DNA from: Bacteriovoracaceae bacterium UBA4097
GTDB lineage: Bacteria > Bdellovibrionota > Bacteriovoracia > Bacteriovoracales > Bacteriovoracaceae
Length of the DNA: 19,506 nt
Reading direction: 5' to 3'
NCBI GenBank assembly: GCA_002381765.1
Contig: DFXX01000033.1
Span: forward strand, 29,393 to 48,898
Both the position numbers and the translations under genes were made by a program. The first letter of the stretch is position 1. Each line of letters begins with the position of its first letter. Shown here in pieces: positions 13,363 through 19,506 of the stretch. Under the pieces are notes generated by a model. It was not told the DNA's origin. It saw only the letters and a program-made list of their open reading frames with translations, and did no database searches.

Positions 13363-14409
13363 ATGAAAAACTCGAGAGTCAGCGAGAAATTGGGAATAAA
13401 GTATCCTATGATTCAAGGTCCTTTTGGCGGGGGACTCTCGAGTGTCTCACTCTTGGCCGCTGTCTCAAATGAGGGGGGGCTTGGCTCCTTCGGTGCTCAT
13501 CATTTGAGTCCAAAGGAAATCGAGAATCTCAATAAAGAAATTCAGACAAAAACCTCTAACTCATACGCCCTTAACCTCTGGGTTAGCGATCATGATGATG
13601 ACGGTCTTAATCTTTCTCCCCAAAAATTTGAAGAGACATATAAACTTCTGGAGCCCTACTTTAAAGAATTAAATTTACCCAAGCCCGAGTACCCAGAAAG
13701 TTTTGGACAAAAATTTTCCGAACAAATTGAAGTCATTCTAAAAATTCGTCCACCGGTTTTTAGCTTTGTATATGGGGTACCTGATGAGGCGATCTTAAAG
13801 GAGTGCAAAAAACAAGGGATTGTCACCATCGGAACGGCAATAACTCCCGATGAAGCAGTTTTTCTTGATGAGAAAGGCGTTGATTTAATTGTGGCCACTG
13901 GTTTAGAAGCCGGAGGTCACCGGGTCTCTTTCCTTCGCAAAGCGGAGGACTCACTCTTTGGAACTTTCTCACTTATTCCTCAAATAGTTGATCAGGTTAA
14001 GACTCCGGTGATTGCAGCTGGAGGAATCTCTGATAAGCGGGGAGTGGCCGCAGCCTTTGCTTTAGGGGCGGAAGGTGTACAAGTAGGCACAGCTTTCTTG
14101 GCCACTAAGGAATCCAATGCAGGTGATCTTCACCGGGCTAAATTATTCAGTAAAGATTCTAAATATACCAATTTGACTAGAGCTTTTTCCGGAAGATTGG
14201 CGCGAGGAATAGAAAACCGAATGTTGATTGAGTTGAAAGATGAACTTAATAGGATTGCTCCTTATCCTGCTCAGGGGTGGTTTACTGGAAGATTAAAAAA
14301 AGCTGCCATTGAACAAGGGCGGACCGATTTAATGTCCCTGTGGTGTGGACAGAGCGCAGGATTACTGAAGCATCATCATGCTGCTGAAGTGCTGCATTCG
14401 TTGATTTAA
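13363..14409 (+). CDS. Nitronate monooxygenase (2-nitropropane dioxygenase family)
   Basis: 348 residues, a TIM-barrel FMN enzyme. It oxidises alkyl nitronates such as propionate 3-nitronate, a toxic plant and fungal product, to aldehydes and nitrite. The N-terminal PMIQGPFGGGLSSVSLLAAV and EGGLGSFGA match the family; the catalytic His is H186 in GLEAGGHRVSFL; the FMN phosphate is bound by AAGGISDKRGVAAAFALGA and GVQVGTAFLAT-ES. GGH followed by an extended C-terminal part is as in class I enzymes. It starts 9 bases after the transferase stop with AAAGG upstream, so it is in the same operon and likely controlled by the HxlR protein. Confidence 0.93.
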   Translation: MKNSRVSEKLGIKYPMIQGPFGGGLSSVSLLAAVSNEGGLGSFGAHHLSPKEIENLNKEIQTKTSNSYALNLWVSDHDDDGLNLSPQKFEETYKLLEPYFKELNLPKPEYPESFGQKFSEQIEVILKIRPPVFSFVYGVPDEAILKECKKQGIVTIGTAITPDEAVFLDEKGVDLIVATGLEAGGHRVSFLRKAEDSLFGTFSLIPQIVDQVKTPVIAAGGISDKRGVAAAFALGAEGVQVGTAFLATKESNAGDLHRAKLFSKDSKYTNLTRAFSGRLARGIENRMLIELKDELNRIAPYPAQGWFTGRLKKAAIEQGRTDLMSLWCGQSAGLLKHHHAAEVLHSLI

Positions 14410-14490
14410 AAAAGAAGACATTGGATGAGTTGAGGGGAAGTGGTAATCTGGTCTCCGACAAACTTTTGATAATTATTTGAGAGGCTTTAT

Positions 14491-15120
14491 ATGATTTTAG
14501 ATTTATTGAACTGGCGTTATGCTACCAAAAAAATGAACAAGGAAGTAGTTCCTCAAGAGAAGATCGATCACATCATCGAAGCTGCTCGCCTTGCTCCTAC
14601 CTCGAGTGGCCTTCAACCGTTTGAAGTGATTATCATCACTAATCAAGAGTTAAAAGATAAAATAAGAAAAATATCATGGGATCAATCCGTTATAAGTGAT
14701 TGCTCTCATCTACTGATTTTTGCGGCCTGGGATACTTATACTAAAGAGCGGATCAATGCAGCCTTTGATTTGGTGAACGAAGTTCGAGGCTTTACGAATG
14801 AGGGCTTCGAAGCTTACCGTCAGATGCTTTTAAATACCTATCCTCAACGGGATCCAGAAGTAAATTATCAACATGCCGCCCGTCAGGCCTATATTGCTTT
14901 TGCCATGTCCATGGCCGTAGCCGCTGAAGAGAAAGTTGACTGTACTCCGGTAGAAGGATTTGATCCCAATGCCTTAGATGAAATTCTCGGATTAAGGGAA
15001 CTAGGCCTTCGTAGTGCTGTTATGTTGCCAGTCGGTTACCGAGATGCGGAAGGTGATTGGAATGTTAAACTCACTAAAGTGAGAAGACCTAAGGATCAGT
15101 TTATACGGTTATATAAATAA
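14491..15120 (+). CDS. Nitroreductase-family NAD(P)H oxidoreductase
   Basis: 209 residues of the FMN nitroreductase fold, NfsB/NfnB-like in length. LLNWRYATKKMNKEVVP has the N-terminal RRYAxKKF-type FMN-binding motif; AARLAPTSSGLQPFEVIII is the second FMN contact; HAARQAYIAFAMSMAVAAEE and VEGFDPNALDEILGL are the dimer and substrate helices; SAVMLPVGYRD ends the fold. It reduces nitroaromatics, quinones or flavins in the cytoplasm. GAGAGG stands 6 bases before the ATG. It follows the nitronate monooxygenase after 81 bases, in which TTGATAAT at about 14467 could be part of an own promoter. Physiological substrate unknown. Confidence 0.93.
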   Translation: MILDLLNWRYATKKMNKEVVPQEKIDHIIEAARLAPTSSGLQPFEVIIITNQELKDKIRKISWDQSVISDCSHLLIFAAWDTYTKERINAAFDLVNEVRGFTNEGFEAYRQMLLNTYPQRDPEVNYQHAARQAYIAFAMSMAVAAEEKVDCTPVEGFDPNALDEILGLRELGLRSAVMLPVGYRDAEGDWNVKLTKVRRPKDQFIRLYK

Positions 15121-15121
15121 A

Positions 15122-15151
15122 TTGGTTTCAGAAGATATAAAGCGATATAAC
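15122..15151 (+). promoter_or_regulatory. Probable promoter of the SMR leader
   Basis: TTGGTT (15122-15127), 18-base spacer, TATAAC (15146-15151). Transcription would start near 15158, just before the structured leader at 15170-15214. Confidence 0.4.
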
Positions 15152-15169
15152 ATCTTATCTGGCATTTCG

Positions 15170-15231
15170 CCCCTGACGAGGAAGACCCGTACCAAGGTTA
15201 AGCATAGACGGGCCTTTAAGGAGTCGTCATG
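15170..15231 (+). promoter_or_regulatory. Candidate guanidine-III (ykkC-III) riboswitch
   Basis: The leader has the ykkC-III order of elements: CCTGACGAGG (15172-15181) with the conserved ACGAGG, then a stem CCCGT/ACGGG (15186-15190 with 15208-15212) enclosing a 17-base loop that starts ACC, contains AGG (15195-15197) able to pair with CCT (15172-15174) as the pseudoknot, and ends in AGACGG. The Shine-Dalgarno AAGGAG (15218-15223) follows. TGACGA (15174-15179) is also perfectly complementary to TCGTCA (15224-15229), which includes the first base of the start codon, giving a ready alternative structure for translational control. The gene downstream is the guanidinium exporter type that such switches control. 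The pseudoknot is short, so a covariance search should confirm. Confidence 0.65.
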
Positions 15232-15558
15232 TCTGTTAATTCCTCATGGATAATATTAGTCATCGCTGGACTGTTTGAGGTTGTGTGGGCGATTGGTATT
15301 AAGTACACACAAGGCTTCACTCGTCTCGGTCCAAGTATCTTCACACTAGTCTCAATGGGGATCTCGTTCTATTTGTTATCCAAAGCTACCGTAGTCCTGC
15401 CAATAGGAACCGCCTATGGAGTATGGGTAGGCATAGGTGCTTTAGGTGCTGCTGTCGTAGGTATCTTATTTTTGAATGAATCTGCAAATCCCGCTCGTAT
15501 CTTCTTTTTATCGCTACTTTTAGTTGCTGTAATTGGATTGAAATTTACTTCTGAGTGA
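15229..15558 (+). CDS. gdx: SMR-family guanidinium exporter (Gdx/SugE type)
   Basis: 109 residues with four membrane segments, the small multidrug resistance fold. E17 in AGLFEVVWAIGIKYTQGF is the essential proton/substrate Glu; the Glu-Val-Val-Trp sequence and GTAYGVWVGIGALGAAVVGI with LNESANPARI are signatures of the Gdx (SugE) branch, as opposed to EmrE-type multidrug pumps. Gdx exports guanidinium in exchange for protons across the inner membrane as a dual-topology homodimer; single-gene occurrence fits. AAGGAG lies 5 bases before the ATG. The leader upstream resembles a guanidine riboswitch, which supports the substrate assignment. Confidence 0.94.
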   Translation: MSVNSSWIILVIAGLFEVVWAIGIKYTQGFTRLGPSIFTLVSMGISFYLLSKATVVLPIGTAYGVWVGIGALGAAVVGILFLNESANPARIFFLSLLLVAVIGLKFTSE

Positions 15559-15569
15559 TCGAGTGAATT

Positions 15570-17939
15570 CTAAACCGGTAAATCTATATGGAAAGTAGAA
15601 CCATATCCAGGCTCACTTTCAACCCAAATGCGCCCATTGTGTGCCATCACTAGTTCGCGACTGATGGAGAGTCCTAGACCAAGACCACTTACTTCATTTG
15701 GGCCTACTGCTCGTTCAAATCGATTGAAAATTCTTTCATGGTCTTCCTTAGCGATGCCAGCCCCATGATCTCTAACACTTAATCGGACGTGTTTTTCATC
15801 AGGCTTCTGAACATGAATCTCGATGGGACTTCCCTTGCCATACCTTATCGCATTGGTGAGTAGATTTATTAGAACTTGCTCAAGTCGCGCCCGGTCCCAG
15901 CTTCCTGTGACACTGCTGCAGGTAATTACCAGTGGTTCCGAGCCAAGAGCTTCCAAAAGCTGAGGCTTCATGCGATCAATAACATCTCTAACCATCTCGC
16001 AAAAATCAAAAGTATCAAGTTCGATTCTTAACCATCCTGATCGGATTCTCGAGATATCAAGCATGTCCTCTATAAGTCGAGCAAGTCGCAATGTTTGTTT
16101 GTCTGTTTGATCCACCAATCGATTGACTCGTTCAGGTGAATAGATTTCAAGTTTTTCTTTACTAATTTCTCTCTGGAACATTTGAACTTGAAGTCGTATC
16201 GAAGTCAGTGGTGTCTTAAGCTCGTGACTGGCAATTGATAGAAATTCATCACGAGTCTCGAGTGCTTTTCTTAGATGCATTTGAGCTTCTGTGAGTTCAT
16301 TCGTGCGCTCAAGCAGTGCTGCTTCGGCAGCTTTTCGTGCGGTAATATCAATTGAGGAACCTATCAGTCCAATTACTTTGCCATTTTCATCTCGAAAGGG
16401 AGCTTTGGTCGAGAGCCATACGGCGCGGCGACCATCCGGAAAACTCACTTCTTCCTCGATCTCTTCGCTTACCCTGCTCTCCATGATGCGTCGATCGGTT
16501 GCCATGACAACTTCAGCCTGATCTTTGCGCTCCAGGAACTCAATGTCTGTCTTGCCAATAATATCTTCGTGGGCAAGTCCCACTAGCTCTGATACACCAC
16601 GGTTAGCGACGAGCATTCGGCCTTCTATGTCCTTTGAGTAGACCACTCCTGGCACGGCATCGATGAAGGCACGTAAGAGTTGAGTCGCGCGATCTCTCTC
16701 GGCCATGAGTTCCCGCCGCTGATCAATATCAAGCAAGACTCCGGGAAAGCGAGTAGGCGTGCCGTCAGGTGCATGTTCTACCCGTCCATTCGCTTCTATC
16801 CAACGATAAATCCCATCGAGACCTCTAACACGATATTCGTGGCTATAAGCTCCTCCACGGTTAATGACATCGCTAATAGCCGCACGCAGACCTGCTAGAT
16901 CTTCAGAATGAACGGTGGCAATTACTTGCTCGAGTGAAAGACCTGAGCGGCCCTTTGCTGGATCAATGCCAAAGTTTTCAGCGAAGCGCTCATCAATGGT
17001 GAATCGATCTGTTTGTAGATTCCAATCCCATGTTCCAACTATCGCTCCCGCTGCAAGAGCTAACTGAACCCTTTCTGCTGCGGCCTGTGCTTCGAGGTGT
17101 GCTCGCTCAAGATTTTGACGAGCTTTCACTTGATCGGTAACATCTACCACCACCGCCAGCACGCCTTTGATTTTTCCATCAGGCTCGCGAAAAGGATGGT
17201 ATCCGACATTGATAAATCTTTCTTGAACCACTCCGTTTTCATTTTTAAGCTGAAGCGGAGCCTCAGTCCCTACATAAGGCTCTCCAGTCTTGTAGACACG
17301 TTCGATAAGTGGAACGTAGTGGCCAACTTCTTCTTCTGAAAATGCTTCCCTGAGAGTCTTTCCCATGATCTCTCTTCCCCCAATTAGCCTTTCGTAAGGA
17401 GGATTGGCGAGGCTAAAGTGATGATCGGGTCCTGTCAGTACAACCATGGGAACCGGCGCCTGCATAAAGAAGTCATATAACTCTTGCCGAGCCATCTCGG
17501 TCAGTGCTTGATTTCTTGAGATGGCTTCGCTTTCTTCAAGTTTTTTTTGTGCTATTTGTTCACGAGTTATGTTACGGGCACTTTGATAAGCACCCATGAT
17601 TTTGCCTTCTTTATCGAAAAGAGGTGCGAAGGTAAGCTCGTAAATCTGTCGGTCAAGAAATTCTGAATTAACATCAGCGACAAAAGAAAATGACTCGCCC
17701 GAAAGTGCACGTCCCCAAAGTTGAATGGCCCGCTCTAGCTCTTTAGGAAGATGAGAAAGAAGCTCGTAAAGGGAATCACCCGTTTTGACCGATTTTCCAA
17801 AGACACGCTTAAACTCCTTGGAGTTGACCTCACTAATGGCGAGATATCTAAACTCTTTATCGACAATGGCAAAAAGATCCGAGGTGGATTGAAGTAGGGC
17901 TTCGAGTAGTTCAGCTGGCCCATGAGGGGGAGTGTGCAT
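15570..17939 (-). CDS. Sensor histidine kinase with four PAS domains
   Basis: 789 residues (start ATG 17939 chosen with GGAG 6 bases upstream; an ATG at 17942 and a TTG at 17951 are alternatives). No membrane segments, so cytoplasmic. In order: PAS1 (about 12-126, LLQSTSDLFAIVD), PAS2 (about 152-275, FFMQAPVPMVVL), PAS3 (about 290-408, with WDWNLQTDRFTIDERF and a PAC part HEYRVRGLDGIYRWIE), PAS4 (about 420-535, FIDAVPGVVYSKD), HisKA with H572 in ASHELKTPLT, and HATPase_c with N box NLLTNAIRYGKG, G1 RDHGAGI, F box IFNRFE and G2 GLGLGLSIS. It autophosphorylates and passes phosphate to a response regulator; none is adjacent, so it is an orphan. Base composition seems more GC-rich than the genes around it, a possible sign of transfer. 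Confidence 0.94.
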   Translation of the reverse strand: MHTPPHGPAELLEALLQSTSDLFAIVDKEFRYLAISEVNSKEFKRVFGKSVKTGDSLYELLSHLPKELERAIQLWGRALSGESFSFVADVNSEFLDRQIYELTFAPLFDKEGKIMGAYQSARNITREQIAQKKLEESEAISRNQALTEMARQELYDFFMQAPVPMVVLTGPDHHFSLANPPYERLIGGREIMGKTLREAFSEEEVGHYVPLIERVYKTGEPYVGTEAPLQLKNENGVVQERFINVGYHPFREPDGKIKGVLAVVVDVTDQVKARQNLERAHLEAQAAAERVQLALAAGAIVGTWDWNLQTDRFTIDERFAENFGIDPAKGRSGLSLEQVIATVHSEDLAGLRAAISDVINRGGAYSHEYRVRGLDGIYRWIEANGRVEHAPDGTPTRFPGVLLDIDQRRELMAERDRATQLLRAFIDAVPGVVYSKDIEGRMLVANRGVSELVGLAHEDIIGKTDIEFLERKDQAEVVMATDRRIMESRVSEEIEEEVSFPDGRRAVWLSTKAPFRDENGKVIGLIGSSIDITARKAAEAALLERTNELTEAQMHLRKALETRDEFLSIASHELKTPLTSIRLQVQMFQREISKEKLEIYSPERVNRLVDQTDKQTLRLARLIEDMLDISRIRSGWLRIELDTFDFCEMVRDVIDRMKPQLLEALGSEPLVITCSSVTGSWDRARLEQVLINLLTNAIRYGKGSPIEIHVQKPDEKHVRLSVRDHGAGIAKEDHERIFNRFERAVGPNEVSGLGLGLSISRELVMAHNGRIWVESEPGYGSTFHIDLPV

Positions 17940-17942
17940 CAT

Positions 17943-18201
17943 GTTCTCCAAATGAACGATCTGCCGAGTCGATCAAAGAACTTCTGGTGTGCTCATTTTA
18001 AGGGATAGAGGTAATTCGTCAATGTTAAAGCAGGTGTTCATGCCTGAGGTGCATTAAATTAAAAAAAATTACTCCAACTTAATCGCTTATACCTAAGAAA
18101 TTAATGGCAAAATTTGTACGATAATAAATTTCGTAAGAATTATAGGAATGCCATTGGCCGGTTACCCCTCAGGAAATATTAAAACAGATGGCATGTATTG
18201 T
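17943..18201. other. Non-coding gap upstream of the kinase
   Basis: 259 bases separating two minus-strand genes. It contains an A8 run at about 18062 and AT-rich sequence but no gene, clear hairpin terminator or repeat that I can support. The kinase promoter should lie here; no convincing -35/-10 pair was found on the minus strand. Confidence 0.4.
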
Positions 18202-18867
18202 TTAATTGGTGATGCACTTATAGAGATCATTTCCCGAATTTTGATTAGTCCTGACCATGTTTTGATAGTCATTTTTAGTGTAGTAGTATTGCTCTTGATA
18301 TTCTTTCAATTCTTTTTGATATTGGTAAAAGACGTTAATATCTAATACGGTCTGATTTCTATAAGATTCTAGTGTCTTCATATAAAAAGTCTCATAAATA
18401 TTTAGTAGCTTCATATGGTTACTATTAAGGTTATTATTTAACTTTTGAAATAGCGGAATGTATTCAATCACCTTCTGCAGTTCCACTGGGCACTTGTCTT
18501 TAATATATAGAGCAGCACATGCATTGAAGTCAGGTATCAATTCATCAAGTCGGCCCTGCCTCTGCTGCTCCAAGTCTTGGAAGAAGCTCTCGCTGAAGCG
18601 AGCAAAAGTGCCCTCGATATAGGTTCTAAAATCTTCCATGGACTGCGTATCTATTACTTCATCTGAATCGACAAACTTCAATACCTTCTTAATTGCTCTT
18701 GAACTTTCTGCACTAAAGTTTACTGTATAAGATTCTCGTTCATCGATCTGTAATGTTGTCTTGTTTATCTGCTGATCAATCATTCCAAGGTAGGCGAAGC
18801 ATCGTAAAGAATTAGCATATGAATAACTGGAAATAAGAAGCATAAAAAGAATGAACAAATTTTTCAT
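18202..18867 (-). CDS. Secreted protein of unknown function
   Basis: 221 residues from the ATG at 18867; an ATG at 18876 and a GTG at 18879 would add residues in front of a well-formed signal peptide, MKNLFILFMLLISSYSYA, cleaved before NSLRC. The mature protein is rich in Glu, Gln, Tyr and Asn with long predicted helices (FSESFFQDLEQQRQGRLDEL, LKEYQEQYYYTKNDY) and four or so Cys (RCFAYLG, FNACAALY, KDKCPVE, LYKCITN) that could form disulfides in the periplasm. No domain recognised. The Shine-Dalgarno is weak. Same direction as the next secreted gene, about 110 bases apart. Confidence 0.7.
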   Translation of the reverse strand: MKNLFILFMLLISSYSYANSLRCFAYLGMIDQQINKTTLQIDERESYTVNFSAESSRAIKKVLKFVDSDEVIDTQSMEDFRTYIEGTFARFSESFFQDLEQQRQGRLDELIPDFNACAALYIKDKCPVELQKVIEYIPLFQKLNNNLNSNHMKLLNIYETFYMKTLESYRNQTVLDINVFYQYQKELKEYQEQYYYTKNDYQNMVRTNQNSGNDLYKCITN

Positions 18868-18979
18868 AGGTCTCATCACTTTAAGATTGTTAAACGTGGG
18901 ATTTATAACAATTTGAATTAGTTTTATCCTCTAAATTGTAAATTATACAAGGAAGCAAGGATAGATCGCTAGAAAATGA

Positions 18980-19384
18980 TCAATCGAATTTAAGAATCTC
19001 TATGTCTTTAAAAACTTTGATTGGCTTATTATCTTTCATTACAGTAACAGTAAGATTAATTGTCCCTTTGTTAATACCAGATTGTTTGATGAAAGTGTCT
19101 ATGCTTTTCGAGATACCGCAAACTGTTGATGAAGAGTTTTCATCGCAATCCTGAAGCGACTCTGCACTCAGGTTAGTAAATGGAGTTAGTAAAACAGGAG
19201 TTCTTGTCACTATTCCATCTGATAGCGCAGCTAGATGAAAAACTTCGAAACGGCTACTGTGAGATCCTAGGTAGTTACTTAGGAGTGGTGCAAGCCTTTC
19301 AGATATCTCATCATCGAGACTCGCTGGCCCGGCGAAAGAAATTAAAGAATAAGTTAGTGAAAAAAGCAGAGTGAGTGTTCTCAT
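18980..19384 (-). CDS. Small secreted protein of unknown function
   Basis: 134 residues from the ATG at 19384, chosen because AAGG lies 7 bases upstream; an ATG at 19390 would put that site almost on the start. MRTLTLLFSLTYSLISFAG is a signal peptide cleaved after SFA. The mature part has two Cys (LQDCDEN, TVCGISK) spaced for a disulfide and a C-terminal strand pair (GTINLTVTVMKDNK and KVFKDIEILKFD). No domain recognised. Probably periplasmic; may be transcribed with the secreted protein gene at 18202. Confidence 0.65.
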   Translation of the reverse strand: MRTLTLLFSLTYSLISFAGPASLDDEISERLAPLLSNYLGSHSSRFEVFHLAALSDGIVTRTPVLLTPFTNLSAESLQDCDENSSSTVCGISKSIDTFIKQSGINKGTINLTVTVMKDNKPIKVFKDIEILKFD

Positions 19385-19452
19385 TTTCATACCTTGTGAG
19401 CGTAAGATTTTGCAATATTATCATGAAATGATGCTCTTACATACAGGACTGG

Positions 19453-19506
19453 TCAACCTTTGTTGTCAAGCATGTTGCCAATTAGGTTGTCAACAACGTT
19501 GCCAAC
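19453..19506 (-). CDS. C-terminal end of a repeat-containing protein entering from the right
   Basis: The minus strand from the window edge reads VGNVVDNLIGNMLDNKG and then TGA (19453-19455). The four [GD]N dipeptides fall every four residues, which explains the 12-base periodic repeat in the DNA. Only 17 codons are visible, so the coding call rests on the open frame and regular pattern; a non-coding repeat array is the alternative. Confidence 0.4.
   Translation of the reverse strand, partial: VGNVVDNLIGNMLDNKG
19462..19505. repeat. Four 12-bp-spaced copies of GTTGYCAA
   Basis: GTTGTCAA, GTTGCCAA, GTTGTCAA and GTTGCCAA begin at 19462, 19474, 19486 and 19498, exactly 12 bases apart with T/C alternating. 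The array runs to the window edge and may continue. The 4-codon period suits a protein repeat on the minus strand. Confidence 0.75.

Noticed and set aside
18148..18345. Plus-strand 65-codon hydrophobic ORF
   Set aside because: Mostly antisense to the 3' end of the secreted protein gene at 18202, with no ribosome-binding site; a shadow frame.
19403..19434. Hairpin upstream of the last secreted gene (GTAAGA...TCTTAC, inner ATCAT/ATGAT)
   Set aside because: Short interrupted stems in AT-rich DNA; could terminate the gene from the right, but not supported well enough.
19462..19505. CRISPR array or iterons
   Set aside because: Units are only 12 bases with 4-base gaps, and the phasing matches codons of an open minus-strand frame; no spacers of CRISPR length and no rep gene.

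Overview
The window looks like chromosomal DNA from a Gram-negative bacterium with a moderately AT-rich genome. Several small secreted proteins with signal peptides, an outer-membrane barrel-like protein and short intergenic gaps support this. The overall style is compatible with Bdellovibrionota (Bacteriovorax/Peredibacter-like) genomes, but that is an impression; no rRNA, tRNA or marker gene fixes the taxon.

Region 1 (1-6546) is mostly small, poorly known genes. It holds a cut-off secreted protein, an 85-residue protein with 14 tryptophans that follows the Lrp/AsnC (RAM) ligand-binding pattern, a PDDEXK_4-type nuclease-fold protein whose catalytic Glu is Asn, a large exported protein of unknown role, a GyrI-like effector-binding protein, a short cryptic transcription unit, an exported barrel-like protein, and two divergently transcribed small membrane proteins with similar layouts.

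Region 2 (6620-10647) mixes a hypothetical gene overlapping a DUF1275 membrane protein, an SRPBCC gene broken by a one-base shift in an A5 tract and coupled to a VOC protein, a divergent two-domain PhnB-like VOC protein preceded by a 15-codon leader ORF, a YjjG-like HAD nucleotidase, and the 3' remnant of a LysR regulator.

Region 3 (10665-12255) is a compact operon. A ParD-like ribbon-helix-helix protein overlaps a complete type I methionine aminopeptidase by ATGA, and a RimJ/RimL-like GNAT acetyltransferase follows 2 bases after. An inverted repeat sits over the -10 of a promoter so close to the start that the mRNA should be nearly leaderless. This resembles a toxin-antitoxin-style layout around N-terminal protein processing, and is the best candidate for a little-described system here.

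Region 4 (12262-15558) is a detoxification block: HxlR regulator, divergent glutathione S-transferase, nitronate monooxygenase, nitroreductase, and a Gdx/SugE-type SMR exporter. The exporter is preceded by a leader resembling a guanidine-III (ykkC-III) riboswitch, whose conserved strand can also pair with the start-codon region.

Region 5 (15570-19506) contains an orphan hybrid-free histidine kinase with four PAS domains, two secreted proteins of unknown function, and the C-terminus of a minus-strand gene visible as a 12-bp periodic repeat at the edge of the window.
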